From contig CAMDCN010000003.1 in assembly GCA_945890485.1 (NCBI GenBank), forward strand, positions 248,001-312,000: DNA of 64,000 bases, given 5' to 3'. Shown here one piece after another: positions 45,639 through 55,204 of this stretch (its first letter is position 1; every line of letters starts with the position of its first letter). The notes under the pieces are model-generated. The model was not told where the DNA came from. It saw nothing but the letters and a program-made list of their open reading frames with translations, and searched no databases. The stretch comes from Candidatus Sulfopaludibacter sp. SbA3. Lineage in GTDB: Bacteria > Acidobacteriota > Terriglobia > Bryobacterales > Bryobacteraceae. The translations under genes were made by a program, and so were the position numbers.

Positions 45639-45830
45639 ATGGAGACGGCCCCGCCGGACAGCGCCCCCGACGAAGTGGATCTCACCCTTCTCGACTGGTT
45701 TCTCTCCCTTTCGCCGATCGAGAGGCTCGAAATCAACGACAACCCCGCGCGGGAGATGACAGAACTCTGCCAAGCCGCCGAAGCTTCTGCTCGAAACGCT
45801 TGTCACTTTCAATCTCGGCACCGTCCATGA
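45639..45830 (+). CDS. Small acidic protein, possible antitoxin-like remnant
   Basis: 63 aa from the ATG at 45639. The core 'D-E-V-D-L-T-L-L-D-W-F-L-S-L-S-P-I-E-R-L-E' resembles small proteins (V-D-L-T-L-x-x-W-x-L-S-L-x-P-x-E-R-L) that precede nucleotidyltransferase genes in many bacteria. The last 15 residues look out of register, while another frame reads 'L-L-E-T-L-V-T-F-N-L-G-T-V-H-E-R-Y', so a frameshift near 45785 is likely. No nucleotidyltransferase follows. Confidence 0.4.
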   Translation: METAPPDSAPDEVDLTLLDWFLSLSPIERLEINDNPAREMTELCQAAEASARNACHFQSRHRP

Positions 45831-45885
45831 ACGGTACGCACCTGAAGGAAATCCTTGAACAACCTGGTCCTCTCACGGTCTCCGT

Positions 45886-46473
45886 ATGCCTGAAGCCAAG
45901 CTGATCCATCAACTACGGGACTCTTTAGTGGGGAAGAGGCTCTCGGGAACAAGAAAGTCCTGCGGACTAAGCATCTTCCAGTTCGGAGAGCTTCGCCAGC
46001 GGGCCGCCAACGAAACATTCGTCGGTGAAACTGCCTTGCACATTGTCTTCAGTCCTTGGCGGGTAAGCCACCGAGGCCGCATTATCACGGGCAATAGCGA
46101 TTACGCAGTGGACCTGAAGGGATCTCCCATCTATATAGACGACTCCGCGTCTTTCGAAGAGGAAATCGAGCCGAACAAGACACTGCAGGTCCACCGCATG
46201 AGCGAGTTATTCCCCGTCGACCTGACAAAGCCCTTTGTTGCTCCGCGGTCCGGATTCGTGCAATTTCCGGTTATCCATCCCGACGTCAATGTCTTCGTTG
46301 ACAACGTTATTGTCTGCGATTCAGGAGACTTGCGGATTCTGTTGACCCAGCAGATTGCCGTTGAGGTGTTTCGGGTCGGAACCGTCGGGGAACATTGGCG
46401 GATCTTGTACCCGCAGGACAGGCGGCGTGCACACCTGAGTATGGAATGCGATGGTCAGTTGGTCCGGGATTGA
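45886..46473 (+). CDS. Hypothetical protein with SPWR motif
   Basis: 195 aa, no signal. The segment 'A-L-H-I-V-F-S-P-W-R-V-S-H-R-G-R-I-I-T-G-N-S-D-Y' recalls small hypothetical/immunity-like proteins with the pattern 'L-x-x-x-x-P-W-R-(x)n-I-x-x-G-S-x-D'; the match is impressionistic. Lower GC than the surroundings. It follows the small acidic protein by 55 nt on the same strand. Confidence 0.5.
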   Translation: MPEAKLIHQLRDSLVGKRLSGTRKSCGLSIFQFGELRQRAANETFVGETALHIVFSPWRVSHRGRIITGNSDYAVDLKGSPIYIDDSASFEEEIEPNKTLQVHRMSELFPVDLTKPFVAPRSGFVQFPVIHPDVNVFVDNVIVCDSGDLRILLTQQIAVEVFRVGTVGEHWRILYPQDRRRAHLSMECDGQLVRD

Positions 46474-46561
46474 CTCTTGCGGCTCAGTGTCAACTCGCCG
46501 GTTAATCCCAAAATGAACCGGCCTACTACAAGGGACTTGTTCTCCCCCAGTCCCTCATCGT

Positions 46562-47449
46562 ATGGTAAGCCTCATGCTGCCGCGCCGAATCATCCTCCAA
46601 ACGCCCCTCGCGCTCGCAGCCCCTCGAACCATGATCCTCGGCATGCACCAATTCACCTCCTTCGCCGCCGGCTACCGCGCCTCTCTCGAAGGCTGGGCCA
46701 GAGCCGGCATCAAACACGTCGAGCCAGTCGCCCCCCTGCTCGACGCCTTCCTCAAAACGGACACCTTGGCCAACGCCAAACGCGTCCTCACCGACAACGG
46801 CCTCACTATCGTCTGCGGCGCCGCCGGTGTCATGAACCTCTGGGACCCCAACCCCGCCTTCGAAGCCAACCTCGAAACCTTCCGCAAGCGCTGCGAACAG
46901 TTCGCCGCCCTCGGCGCTCCCATCGTCTATTCCCCTTGCGTCACCAACGCGAAGTTCACTCTCGACGACTACGCCAAGAGCCTCGACAACATCCGCCGCG
47001 TCGCCGAAGTCGCCCGCCAGTTCCGTCTAAAAGTCGGCGCCGAGTTCGTCCGCAACTCCACCTTCCTTGCCTCGCTTCCCACCGCCCTTCGCCTCCATCG
47101 CGAGGCCGCCCATCCCAATTTCGGCATCGTCTTCGATTGCTACCACTTCTGGTCCGGCCCCAGCCGGCTCGAAGACATGGACTCCATCCGCCCCAACGAG
47201 ATCCTCCACGCTCATCTCAACGATACGCCCGACATGCCCCGCGAACTCCTCGACCTCCAGTCCCGCGTCGCGCCCGGCGACGGCGTCGCCCCCCTCGCCA
47301 AAATCCTCCGCAAACTCGTCGACCGCGGCTACTCCGGCCCCATCACCGTCGAACTCTTCTGGCCTCAGTACCAACAGGCCGATCCCTTCCTAGTCGCCAA
47401 GTCGATCAAGGCCAAATCGGAAGCCCTCTTCGCCCAAGCCGGCCTGTAG
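46562..47449 (+). CDS. Sugar phosphate isomerase/epimerase-like TIM-barrel protein
   Basis: 295 aa of the AP_endonuc_2/xylose isomerase-like superfamily. Metal-site strands read 'H-V-E-P', 'V-G-A-E-F', 'I-V-F-D-C-Y-H-F-W' and 'H-A-H-L-N-D', ending with 'I-T-V-E-L-F-W'. The start 'P-R-R-I-I-L-Q-T-P-L-A-L-A-A-P' could be a Tat signal, as in many acidobacterial members; a second ATG lies 12 nt inside. Substrate unknown. The following gene, an exported RidA protein, is 41 nt away, so cotranscription is likely. Confidence 0.8.
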   Translation: MVSLMLPRRIILQTPLALAAPRTMILGMHQFTSFAAGYRASLEGWARAGIKHVEPVAPLLDAFLKTDTLANAKRVLTDNGLTIVCGAAGVMNLWDPNPAFEANLETFRKRCEQFAALGAPIVYSPCVTNAKFTLDDYAKSLDNIRRVAEVARQFRLKVGAEFVRNSTFLASLPTALRLHREAAHPNFGIVFDCYHFWSGPSRLEDMDSIRPNEILHAHLNDTPDMPRELLDLQSRVAPGDGVAPLAKILRKLVDRGYSGPITVELFWPQYQQADPFLVAKSIKAKSEALFAQAGL

Positions 47450-47490
47450 TCTGCCTGGGTAGTCCGCATTGGTAATATGTGGGAATTCCC

Positions 47491-47931
47491 ATGGCCAACA
47501 CCCGACGCAACCTCCTCGCCGCCGCCGCTCTCGCCGTACCCGCCGCCGCGGCCCCCAAGAATCCCAAAGGCAAAAAGTCCCATTTCAAAGATGGCCGCCC
47601 CACCGACGGCAAGGCCCCCCTCTACTCGCCCGCCGTCACCTGCAACGGCTTCGTCTTCGTCTCCGGCACCGGCAAGATCGACGGCGGCACCATTCAGGAA
47701 CAAACCAAGTACGTCCTCGACTCCATCGAAGCCAACCTCAAGCACGTTGGCTCCTCCATGGCCAAGGCCGTCAAGTGCAACGTCTACCTCTCCGACATCA
47801 ATAACTACGGCCCCATGAACGAAACCTTCCGCGGCCGCTTCGGCGACAATCCCCCCGCCCGGACCACCGTTGCCGTCGCCGCCATCCCCTTCGGCTGCCT
47901 CGTCGAGATCGAAGTCATGGCCGAAGCCTGA
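47491..47931 (+). CDS. RidA-family protein with Tat signal
   Basis: 146 aa from the ATG at 47491 (an in-frame GTG lies 12 nt earlier). 'T-R-R-N-L-L' followed by an alanine-rich hydrophobic run is a Tat signal. The RidA domain has 'F-V-S-G-T-G-K-I-D', 'Q-T-K-Y-V-L-D-S-I', and the active-site region 'P-A-R-T-T-V-A-V-A-A-I-P-F-G-C-L-V-E-I-E' with the arginine that binds the imine acid carboxylate. RidA enzymes hydrolyse reactive enamines/imines in the cytosol, so export is unusual. Followed 6 nt later by a second RidA gene. Confidence 0.85.
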   Translation: MANTRRNLLAAAALAVPAAAAPKNPKGKKSHFKDGRPTDGKAPLYSPAVTCNGFVFVSGTGKIDGGTIQEQTKYVLDSIEANLKHVGSSMAKAVKCNVYLSDINNYGPMNETFRGRFGDNPPARTTVAVAAIPFGCLVEIEVMAEA

Positions 47932-47936
47932 CCCTC

Positions 47937-48323
47937 ATGCAGACCGCGATCTTTTCCCCTTCGGCACCGGCGCCGGGCGGCTTCTATTCCCAAGCCGTCC
48001 GCGCCGGGAACCTTCTCTTTCTCTCCGGCCAGCTCCCGCTCGACCTCCACGGCCGCCTCGTCGATGGCGGTATCGTCGAGCAAACCAACCAGGTCCTCTC
48101 GAACCTCCAGCACGTCCTCCACGCCGCCGGCGCCGACCTCACCCACCTCGTCCAAATCACCATATACGTCGCCGGCATCGAGCACTGGCCGGCCGTCAAT
48201 GCGGCTTATCAATCCTTCCTCGCCGCTGTTCCCGTGCCGCCCGCGCGAGCCGTCGTCCCTGTCCCCGAGCTGCACTATGGGGCCCTAATAGAGATCCAAG
48301 CGATAGCCATGATTATTGCGTGA
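47937..48323 (+). CDS. RidA-family enamine/imine deaminase
   Basis: 128 aa, no signal: a typical cytosolic RidA length. Motifs: 'P-G-G-F-Y-S-Q-A-V-R-A-G-N-L-L-F-L-S-G-Q', 'Q-T-N-Q-V-L-S-N-L', 'P-P-A-R-A-V-V-P-V' (active-site Arg) and 'Y-G-A-L-I-E-I-Q-A-I-A'. The classic 'G-P-Y-S-Q' is G-G-F-Y-S-Q here. Predicted to hydrolyse 2-aminoacrylate-type intermediates to keto acids and ammonia. Sits 5 nt behind the Tat-exported homologue. Confidence 0.9.
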   Translation: MQTAIFSPSAPAPGGFYSQAVRAGNLLFLSGQLPLDLHGRLVDGGIVEQTNQVLSNLQHVLHAAGADLTHLVQITIYVAGIEHWPAVNAAYQSFLAAVPVPPARAVVPVPELHYGALIEIQAIAMIIA

Positions 48324-48396
48324 ATTCCTTGTAATTAGAGCATTTGCAGTCCGCTATTGATACGCCTGTAACGGTGGCCGCAGTACCTTGCGATCT

Positions 48397-51300
48397 ATGC
48401 AGCGTATCGGTCTTTTACTCCTCTCCGCACTTCCCCTTATCGGCCAATGCTCGCTAACGGTTGCCGTCGAAGACGCCTCCGCCGGCCGCATCGCCAATGC
48501 CTCCATTCGGCTCCGCGATCAAACCACCAGTCGCATCCTCACCGCCTCCAGCTCCACGGAAGGCACCGCGACCTTCCCTGCCGTCCCTTGTTCGGCCTAC
48601 CAACTCACCGCGGCCTTTGCGGGTTTTGAAGACGCCACGGCTTCCGTCCGCCTCACGGAGCGGACCCCCGCGCAACTGAAGATTACCCTCCGCACGCGCG
48701 GCCTCACCGAACAGGTTCAGATCATCGAAGGAGCCGACCTCCTCCAAACGAATCGCGCCACCCAATCCGTCTCCCTCTCGGCCCAGCAGATCCAAAACAT
48801 TCCCACCTCATCCCGCAACATAACCCATCTCCTCGTCGCCGAAGCCGGCGTCAACGCCCCCCTGCCAGACCGCACGGGCCGCGGTATGAATATCGCCAAC
48901 GCTCCCGGCGGCCAAGCTGCCGATGGTACCCAGTCCCTCAACCCGTCCGTCAACGGCGCCCGCCCCACCAACAACTCCATGGCCATCAACGGCCTCGATG
49001 CCACCAATATGATGAACGCCAACGGCGGCCTCGGCAGCAGCATCAGCGTCCCGCTCGACGCCCTGGAAATGGTGGAGATGCAGACGGCGCTCTATAGCGC
49101 GTCCACCGGCCGCAACGGCGGCGGCAACATCTCCCTCATCACCCGCGGCGGCTCCAACTCCTTCCACGGCTCCGGCTACCACTTCCTGCAAAACGAGCAG
49201 TTCAACGCTAACGAGTTCTTCCTCAATCGCGCCGGCACCGCCCGCCCAAAGTTCCGTCGCAACGAAACCGGCGCCACGCTCGGTGGCCGCATCATCCGCG
49301 ATAAAACATTCTTCTTTGCCTCCGTCCAGCGCACCGATTTCATCAGCGGCTTTGCCAATCGCGCCATCGCCGCCACCGGCGTCCCCGTGGGCCTCGGCGA
49401 TGTTCGCACCCGCGAATCCATCGCCGCCGTCGCCAATCAATGGCTCCAGTCCGGCGCCGCGGGCAACCCCGCCTTTCCCAACAACTTCCTCACGGCCATC
49501 CGCGCCTTCCCCGCCGAGCAGATCCCCGGCCTCGAATCAAAGTTCTTCACGAGCACCACGCCCGGCAATGTACGGCTCCGCACCCTGACCGCGCAGGACA
49601 TCCACCCCGTCGCCGTCAACGTCCTCAATCAGAAGCGTGACGGCAAGTTCCTTCTCCCCAGCTACAGCCCGGCTATGCCGCTCCTCTCTGGCAACGCCAG
49701 CTTCGGCAATGAAGGCCTTCTTCAGCAGTCGTTCCCCACCTTCTTCAACGCCTGGGCCGGTTCCGGCTCCATCGACCACAACTTCTCGGCCGCCAACCGC
49801 CTCCGCCTGAACTACATCAAGTCCACCTCCTATGTCGAAGAGGCCTTCGGCTGGGCCAACTCCTCCCCGTCGCCCACCTTCGGCCTCACCCCGTCCTACA
49901 CCGCCGGCCTCCAACACACCAAGACCTTCGGCACCCAGTGGGTCTCCGAATTCCGCGGCGGCTTCTTCGAGCTCTTCAACACCCGCGTCTCGAAGTACCG
50001 CGACATCACCAATTCTTCGTTGGGCATCTATAACCCCCTCGAAGCCTCCATCGGCGGCCTCGCCTCCCTCATGCCGACTATCGACATCAACACCCAGCGC
50101 TCCTCCTCGGGCATCGGCAACGCCTGGGATTTCTTCGACCGCCAGCGCGTCATCAACGTCTCGGAAACCGTCAGCTACACACACGCCCGGCACACCATGC
50201 AGTTCGGCGGAGAGTTCCGCCGGCCCACCATCGCCGGTGAGTACATGGCCCGCACCAACGGCGACCTCGACTACGGCAACTGGGCCCTCTTCTTCGCCGG
50301 CCACGGCGCCGCCGGCGGCGGCTCCGACCTCGACCAGGGCGACACCCGCCGCCACTTCAAGATGAAAGACTTCAGCATGTTCTTCCAGGACGACTGGCGC
50401 ATCCGCCCCGGCCTCACCATCAATCTTGGCGTCCGCTACGATTACTACGGCAACCCCAACGACGCCGAGGGTCGCATCGGTAACTACTACACCGCCTCCA
50501 CCGCCGCCGCCCTTGGCCTGCCCCAGGCCGGCTTCTACGTCGACCCGAAGGCCGCCTTCTTCCAGCCCAACTTCGACCCCCTCAAGCTCGGCATCGTTGT
50601 CGAACCGGGAACTCCCTATAATCTCGACGGTGTCTTCGAAGCGCCCTGGGCTTCCACCATTAAGCCCGACTGGAACAACATCGCCCCCCGCATCGGTCTC
50701 GCTTGGCAGCTTACTCCCAAACTCGTCCTTCGTTCCGGCTATGGCATGTTCTACGAACGCACCTCCGGCGCCATCAAGACGGACCTCCAACTCTCCGCCC
50801 CGTTTTTCATCTATCAGAACGTACCTTCCCCAGCCAATATGGCTGACCCCTACCCCAAGCTGAACGTCAACCCATTCCAGATTCCATTCAACGTCAACAT
50901 CGTCCGCAACGCCGCCGGAGCCCCCTCCTGGCGCCGTTTCGACGGAACCCCCTTCCCGGCGACCAGCCCTTTCAACGCCAAGAACAACACCTTCGTTGAT
51001 CCGCTCCTCCGCACCCCCTACGTCCAGCAGTGGACGATGAATCTGCAATACGAGCCCATGGCCGGCAGCCTCATCGACCTCCGCTACGTCGGCTCCCGCG
51101 GCGTCGGTCTCATGGCGCGTCTCAACCTCGCCCAGCCCGTTGACCCCCGCGTCACCCCCGTCAACGGCTTCAACAACATCTTCACCTCCACCGGTGCCCT
51201 CATCTCCCCGGACTTCTTCGTCAAGCCGGAGTTCCTCGGCCTCAACCGCGCCGGCGGCTTTCGCCAGCGTTCCAACTGGGGCCAGGCCACCTATCACAGC

Positions 51301-51999
51301 ATGCAGGCTAATTTCCGCCGCCGCCTCGGCAAATGGCTCACCGGCAACTTCTCCTACACGTGGGCGAAGTCCCTCGATAACGTCTCCTCCGACGGCGCCA
51401 TCATTGAGCACGACGGCTTCAATCTGGCCAACAACCGCGGCCTCTCGGACTTCGATCGCACCCACCGCTTCACCGGTGTCTACGTCATCGACTTCCCCAC
51501 GCCCACGCGCTTCAAAACGTTGCTTGGCGGTTGGTCGCTCAGTGGCTTGATGACCCTCCAGTCCGGCAGCCCTTTCACCGTCCTTGGCAACGCGACCACG
51601 AACGCCCGTTGGGCCCAACCCGCCCGTGTCCGTCCCAGCTTCGTGCCCGGAAAGACCACGGAAGATGCTCTCGGCGCCGGTCGCATCCAGGATCGTCTGA
51701 CCAACTTCTTCGATCCTTCGGTCTTCACCAACTCGCTGGACACCTGGGGCAACGTCGGCCGCAATACCCTTCGCGGACCCAAGCAGGTGCAGTACGACTT
51801 CATGCTCGGCAAGACCATGAAGATCCGCGAATCCTACCAGCTTGAATTCCGCTGGGAGACCTACAACGCGTTCAATCAGGCGACGTTTACCAATCCCGCC
51901 TCTACCCTTGCCGCCGGTGGCCCCGGTACCGCAGGCGTCATCTCCTCCACCATCGGAGGGCCCCGCACGATGCAGGTCGCCCTCCGCTTCCGGTTCTAA
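48397..51999 (+). CDS. Oar-like TonB-dependent outer membrane protein
   Basis: 1200 aa from the ATG at 48397 (an in-frame TTG lies 9 nt upstream). Sec signal ('L-L-L-L-S-A-L-P-L-I-G-Q'), an Ig-like CarboxypepD_reg domain, a plug ('V-N-G-A-R-P-T-N-N-S-M-A-I-N-G-L-D-A-T-N') and a long barrel ending 'Q-V-A-L-R-F-R-F'. Third such receptor in the window. Substrate unknown; the neighbouring phosphatase might supply it, which is an inference from position only. Its TAA ends exactly where the convergent phosphatase gene ends. Confidence 0.9.
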   Translation: MQRIGLLLLSALPLIGQCSLTVAVEDASAGRIANASIRLRDQTTSRILTASSSTEGTATFPAVPCSAYQLTAAFAGFEDATASVRLTERTPAQLKITLRTRGLTEQVQIIEGADLLQTNRATQSVSLSAQQIQNIPTSSRNITHLLVAEAGVNAPLPDRTGRGMNIANAPGGQAADGTQSLNPSVNGARPTNNSMAINGLDATNMMNANGGLGSSISVPLDALEMVEMQTALYSASTGRNGGGNISLITRGGSNSFHGSGYHFLQNEQFNANEFFLNRAGTARPKFRRNETGATLGGRIIRDKTFFFASVQRTDFISGFANRAIAATGVPVGLGDVRTRESIAAVANQWLQSGAAGNPAFPNNFLTAIRAFPAEQIPGLESKFFTSTTPGNVRLRTLTAQDIHPVAVNVLNQKRDGKFLLPSYSPAMPLLSGNASFGNEGLLQQSFPTFFNAWAGSGSIDHNFSAANRLRLNYIKSTSYVEEAFGWANSSPSPTFGLTPSYTAGLQHTKTFGTQWVSEFRGGFFELFNTRVSKYRDITNSSLGIYNPLEASIGGLASLMPTIDINTQRSSSGIGNAWDFFDRQRVINVSETVSYTHARHTMQFGGEFRRPTIAGEYMARTNGDLDYGNWALFFAGHGAAGGGSDLDQGDTRRHFKMKDFSMFFQDDWRIRPGLTINLGVRYDYYGNPNDAEGRIGNYYTASTAAALGLPQAGFYVDPKAAFFQPNFDPLKLGIVVEPGTPYNLDGVFEAPWASTIKPDWNNIAPRIGLAWQLTPKLVLRSGYGMFYERTSGAIKTDLQLSAPFFIYQNVPSPANMADPYPKLNVNPFQIPFNVNIVRNAAGAPSWRRFDGTPFPATSPFNAKNNTFVDPLLRTPYVQQWTMNLQYEPMAGSLIDLRYVGSRGVGLMARLNLAQPVDPRVTPVNGFNNIFTSTGALISPDFFVKPEFLGLNRAGGFRQRSNWGQATYHSMQANFRRRLGKWLTGNFSYTWAKSLDNVSSDGAIIEHDGFNLANNRGLSDFDRTHRFTGVYVIDFPTPTRFKTLLGGWSLSGLMTLQSGSPFTVLGNATTNARWAQPARVRPSFVPGKTTEDALGAGRIQDRLTNFFDPSVFTNSLDTWGNVGRNTLRGPKQVQYDFMLGKTMKIRESYQLEFRWETYNAFNQATFTNPASTLAAGGPGTAGVISSTIGGPRTMQVALRFRF

Positions 52000-53538
52000 C
52001 TAGCTCTTCTTCACGCCCGGCCGCCCATTCTCCACGGTCCAACTGGTCCGTGTGGCAATGGGTGCGCCGGGCTTCAAAACGTAAGGCACAATCCGGTAAT
52101 CCGCGCGGTATTCCGCCGGTGTCACCGAACATTTCACGTATCCCCGCTGTCCGTTGAACCACTTCAAGTGAGGGTTCTCCCGGTACTGCGCCTGCGTCGT
52201 CGGCCGTTCGTCCGTGCCGTCCCCGCCGCTGCTGATCGACGTCCCCACGAACTCGGTGCCCACGGTCGCCGACTTCTCGTTCTTCCAGTCCATCTTCAGG
52301 TCCGCCACCCAGTTCGAATGGATGTCGCCCGTAATTACAATCGGGTTCGACGGCTTCCGCTGCGCAAAGTAGTCGAGCACCTTCTTCCGGTCCGCTTCGT
52401 ACCCGCTCCACTGGTCCATCGAGAACGCTTCTTCGTCGCCCGGCCGCGTGTCGATCTTGGCCATCAGCACCTGTTGCGCCAAAATGTTCCACCGAGCCGC
52501 CGACTTGTCGAGCGTCCCGAACAGCCAATCCCGCTGCGCCGTCCCCAGAATCGTCGCGTTCGGGTCAAACGCCTCTTTGCATCCCGACTTGTTCCCGTCG
52601 CCGCACGGTTGGTCCGTCCGGTACTGCCGCGTATCGAGCACGGCGAAGCGGGCTAGGTTCCCGAAATCCACCGTCCGGTACAATTGCATTCCGGATCCCT
52701 TCGGTAGCGCCGCCGCTCGCAGCGGCATGTGCTCATAGTAAGCCTGGTAGGCGTTCGCCCGCCGCTCCAGTAGCTGCGCCCGCGTCTGCTTGTCTTCGGG
52801 AATGTCGCCCGCGTAGTTGTTGTCCACCTCATGGTCGTCCCACGTCACCACCCACGGGAACATTTGGTGCACCTTCTGCAGCGCCGGGTCGCTCTTGTAG
52901 AGCGCATGGCGGTTCCGGTAGTGGCTCAGATTCGTGATCTCCGGTCCCTGATGCTTCCGTACGCCGTTGGTTCGCTCCGGACCTTCGTAGATGTAGTCGC
53001 CGAGGTGAACCACCAGGTCGAGCTCTTCCTTCGCCATGTGCTCATAGGCGGTCCACAGTCCGGCCTCCCAGTGCTGGCAGGAAGCAAACGCATAGTTCAG
53101 CTTGGCGACGTTGGCCCCAGCGGCCGGCATCGTCCGCGTGCGTCCCAGCGGACTCGTGTAGTTGCCCGCCTTGAACTGGTACCAATACCAGCGGTCCGGC
53201 CGAAGGCCCTCCACTTCGATGTGTACCGAGTGGCCCAGGTTCGGCGTCGCGACCGACTTACCCTTCTTCACGCCTTTTGAAAGCTGTTCATTCTCTGCGA
53301 TCCGCCACTCCACTTCGACGGCCGCGTTCTCCATCCCTCCGGCCCCGCCTTCGGCGAACGGCTCGGTCGCCAATCGCGTCCACAGTACAACGCCGGATGC
53401 GGTCGGGTCCCCCGACGCCACGCCCAGCGTGAAGGGATCTTTCGAAAACTTAGGCGCCCCGAATAGGGGCGTGCGCAGCGAATAGAGCGACGAAATCAGC
53501 GTGCCCGATTGGGCCAGAAACAATCGACGGTTCAACAT
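52000..53538 (-). CDS. phoD: PhoD-like alkaline phosphatase/phosphodiesterase
   Basis: 512 aa. Tat signal 'N-R-R-L-F-L-A-Q'. An N-terminal fibronectin-like PhoD_N domain ('[10 protein letters not shown]', 'V-L-W-T-R-L') precedes the catalytic core: 'F-A-S-C-Q-H-W', 'H-L-G-D-Y-I-Y-E-G', '[11 protein letters not shown]', 'L-D-T-R-Q-Y-R' and 'G-D-I-H-S-N-W'. These ligands hold calcium and iron in PhoD. Hydrolyses phosphomono- and diesters outside the cytoplasm. The stop codon abuts that of the convergent receptor with no gap. Confidence 0.93.
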   Translation of the reverse strand: MLNRRLFLAQSGTLISSLYSLRTPLFGAPKFSKDPFTLGVASGDPTASGVVLWTRLATEPFAEGGAGGMENAAVEVEWRIAENEQLSKGVKKGKSVATPNLGHSVHIEVEGLRPDRWYWYQFKAGNYTSPLGRTRTMPAAGANVAKLNYAFASCQHWEAGLWTAYEHMAKEELDLVVHLGDYIYEGPERTNGVRKHQGPEITNLSHYRNRHALYKSDPALQKVHQMFPWVVTWDDHEVDNNYAGDIPEDKQTRAQLLERRANAYQAYYEHMPLRAAALPKGSGMQLYRTVDFGNLARFAVLDTRQYRTDQPCGDGNKSGCKEAFDPNATILGTAQRDWLFGTLDKSAARWNILAQQVLMAKIDTRPGDEEAFSMDQWSGYEADRKKVLDYFAQRKPSNPIVITGDIHSNWVADLKMDWKNEKSATVGTEFVGTSISSGGDGTDERPTTQAQYRENPHLKWFNGQRGYVKCSVTPAEYRADYRIVPYVLKPGAPIATRTSWTVENGRPGVKKS

Positions 53539-53584
53539 AATGCCAACAGTCTATCGCCCCCTCTGTTAACGGCGAATGACAGGC

Positions 53585-55159
53585 CTATTGGAACTGAAAG
53601 GCGTAGAGACGCGCAGCCCGCATCGTAAGACGGATTCGGATCTCTTTGCCCGCCAGCGCGGAGACGTCGGACTTGCCGCCGTTCCACGTCGCTGCCATCC
53701 GGACGCTATTGCCGTTCAGGTCGTCGGCTTCGGCGGCGGTGAACCCGCGAATGGGAGCCCCCTCGCCCTCGAGTAGTTCCACGCGCGCCACGCCGCCGGC
53801 GCCAGTATCGAGATTCAACTCGAGCCGCTTCCCGGAGAAGCGCATTGGCGGCGTCAACAGGCTGCCGCCCTCATAGTCGGCCTCCGCGGCCACCCATCCA
53901 TCCAGGCGCAGAATGGCCCGGGCAATGGCGCTCTCGTCCTTCGCCGCCTTGGGATCCACGCGCCCAGCGTGATCGTGATTGGTGGCGGTGTAATAGATCC
54001 AAAGATCGTCGCCCATGCGCACCGGGCGCAGGGCGGGGTAGATCCACTTCGAATCCCAGGAGCCGTCTCGCCCGGTCGAGAGGAAGGCGCGCCGGGGCCC
54101 GGGCCGCGTGAAGTGCCGGGCGTCCCGGCTCACCGCCAACTGCACATCTCCCGTGCTGGGCCACGCGCCGTGGGCAGATCCCTGCCAATGGTGAAACACC
54201 GGGATCAGGGCCAGATACACGCCTTCGTAGGGAAAGACGCCCGGGCCATAGAAGTCCATCGGCGCAGCGGGGGTCAGCACCTGATCCTCGCCCGGCTTCA
54301 CCGGATCCGCTCCGGTTCTCTGCTCGCGAGGCGGCAGCACGTCCTCGCCCCGGATCTGCAGCTTGGCAGGGTCCATGCGGAGGGCCGGCGCGGCCGCCAG
54401 ATCCCGCTCATCGGGAGCCAGCGCGAAGTGGAGGTTGGTCCAGTTCACCATGTCGTCGGACTCGTTATAGCTCGCCATGCGGATGCCGAAGCCCGACTTC
54501 TCCCGCACCCACTCCCGCGTATAGCCGATGTACCGTCCAAGGCGCGCGTCCCAAAACCAGGAGGGCTGCGTGTCGGAGGCTCGCAGCCCGGTGACGGTCC
54601 GCTCGTCGTGTGTCCAGTGCAAGCCGTCGGGCGACTTCCAGACCCGGTGGGGACCACGGATGGGGCTGCCGGGCTTGTGGTACATCTTGCTCCAACTCTT
54701 GTACTTGGCGTCTGGTGCGGCGTTCGGATTGTCATCGCGCCAAATGGAGCCGCCACCCACAGAGAGCAGAGAGAGGTCCGGGGGCAGCACCACATTGTTC
54801 TGCTTCGACCCGTTCCATTCGACCAGTCCGAGGGGTTTCTTCACAAAGTGCAGGCCGTCGACCGACTCAGCGTAGGCCATTCCCATGAAGGGCGGGTTCT
54901 GTCCCGGAGGCGCAACCCCGGCGACGACGTTGTACCAGAGCCGGATCTTGCCGTCTTCCTGCACTACGGTCGAGTAGCTCGAGAGCCGGCTCTGCCTCTC
55001 CCACGGAGCGTCCAGCGAGAGTAGCTTCTCACGGGTCTGCATCGGCTGCTGAACACGGAGCGAGATGCCCTCCGCGGATTCAATAAACTTGTAATCGATG
55101 AAGAGTTGCTTCTGTGTGCCGACTTCAAATGCGGCGGCCAGAAGGAGAAGGGCAATCAT
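53585..55159 (-). CDS. Exported beta-propeller glycosidase-like protein
   Basis: 524 aa with a short Sec signal. The repeated 'W-x-S-x-D-G-L-H-W' and 'A-E-S-V-D-G-L-H-F' turns, 'G-K-I-R-L-W-Y-N', 'Y-I-G-Y-T-R-E' and 'L-W-I-Y-Y-T-A-T-N' mark blades of a five-bladed propeller of the GH32/GH43/GH117-like group, common in Acidobacteria and Planctomycetes. The carboxylate triad cannot be assigned by eye, so hydrolase activity is only likely. A C-terminal beta-sandwich follows from about residue 430. Stands alone between the phosphatase and the MBL gene. Confidence 0.75.
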   Translation of the reverse strand: MIALLLLAAAFEVGTQKQLFIDYKFIESAEGISLRVQQPMQTREKLLSLDAPWERQSRLSSYSTVVQEDGKIRLWYNVVAGVAPPGQNPPFMGMAYAESVDGLHFVKKPLGLVEWNGSKQNNVVLPPDLSLLSVGGGSIWRDDNPNAAPDAKYKSWSKMYHKPGSPIRGPHRVWKSPDGLHWTHDERTVTGLRASDTQPSWFWDARLGRYIGYTREWVREKSGFGIRMASYNESDDMVNWTNLHFALAPDERDLAAAPALRMDPAKLQIRGEDVLPPREQRTGADPVKPGEDQVLTPAAPMDFYGPGVFPYEGVYLALIPVFHHWQGSAHGAWPSTGDVQLAVSRDARHFTRPGPRRAFLSTGRDGSWDSKWIYPALRPVRMGDDLWIYYTATNHDHAGRVDPKAAKDESAIARAILRLDGWVAAEADYEGGSLLTPPMRFSGKRLELNLDTGAGGVARVELLEGEGAPIRGFTAAEADDLNGNSVRMAATWNGGKSDVSALAGKEIRIRLTMRAARLYAFQFQ

Positions 55160-55204
55160 AGGTTTCCATGGTAGAACAGGGGCCGGAGCGGGAAGCCCGC
55201 CAAA

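Noticed and set aside
49537-51618. A 693-codon antisense frame under the third receptor
   Set aside because: Same shadow composition; the sense strand has full Oar-like architecture.
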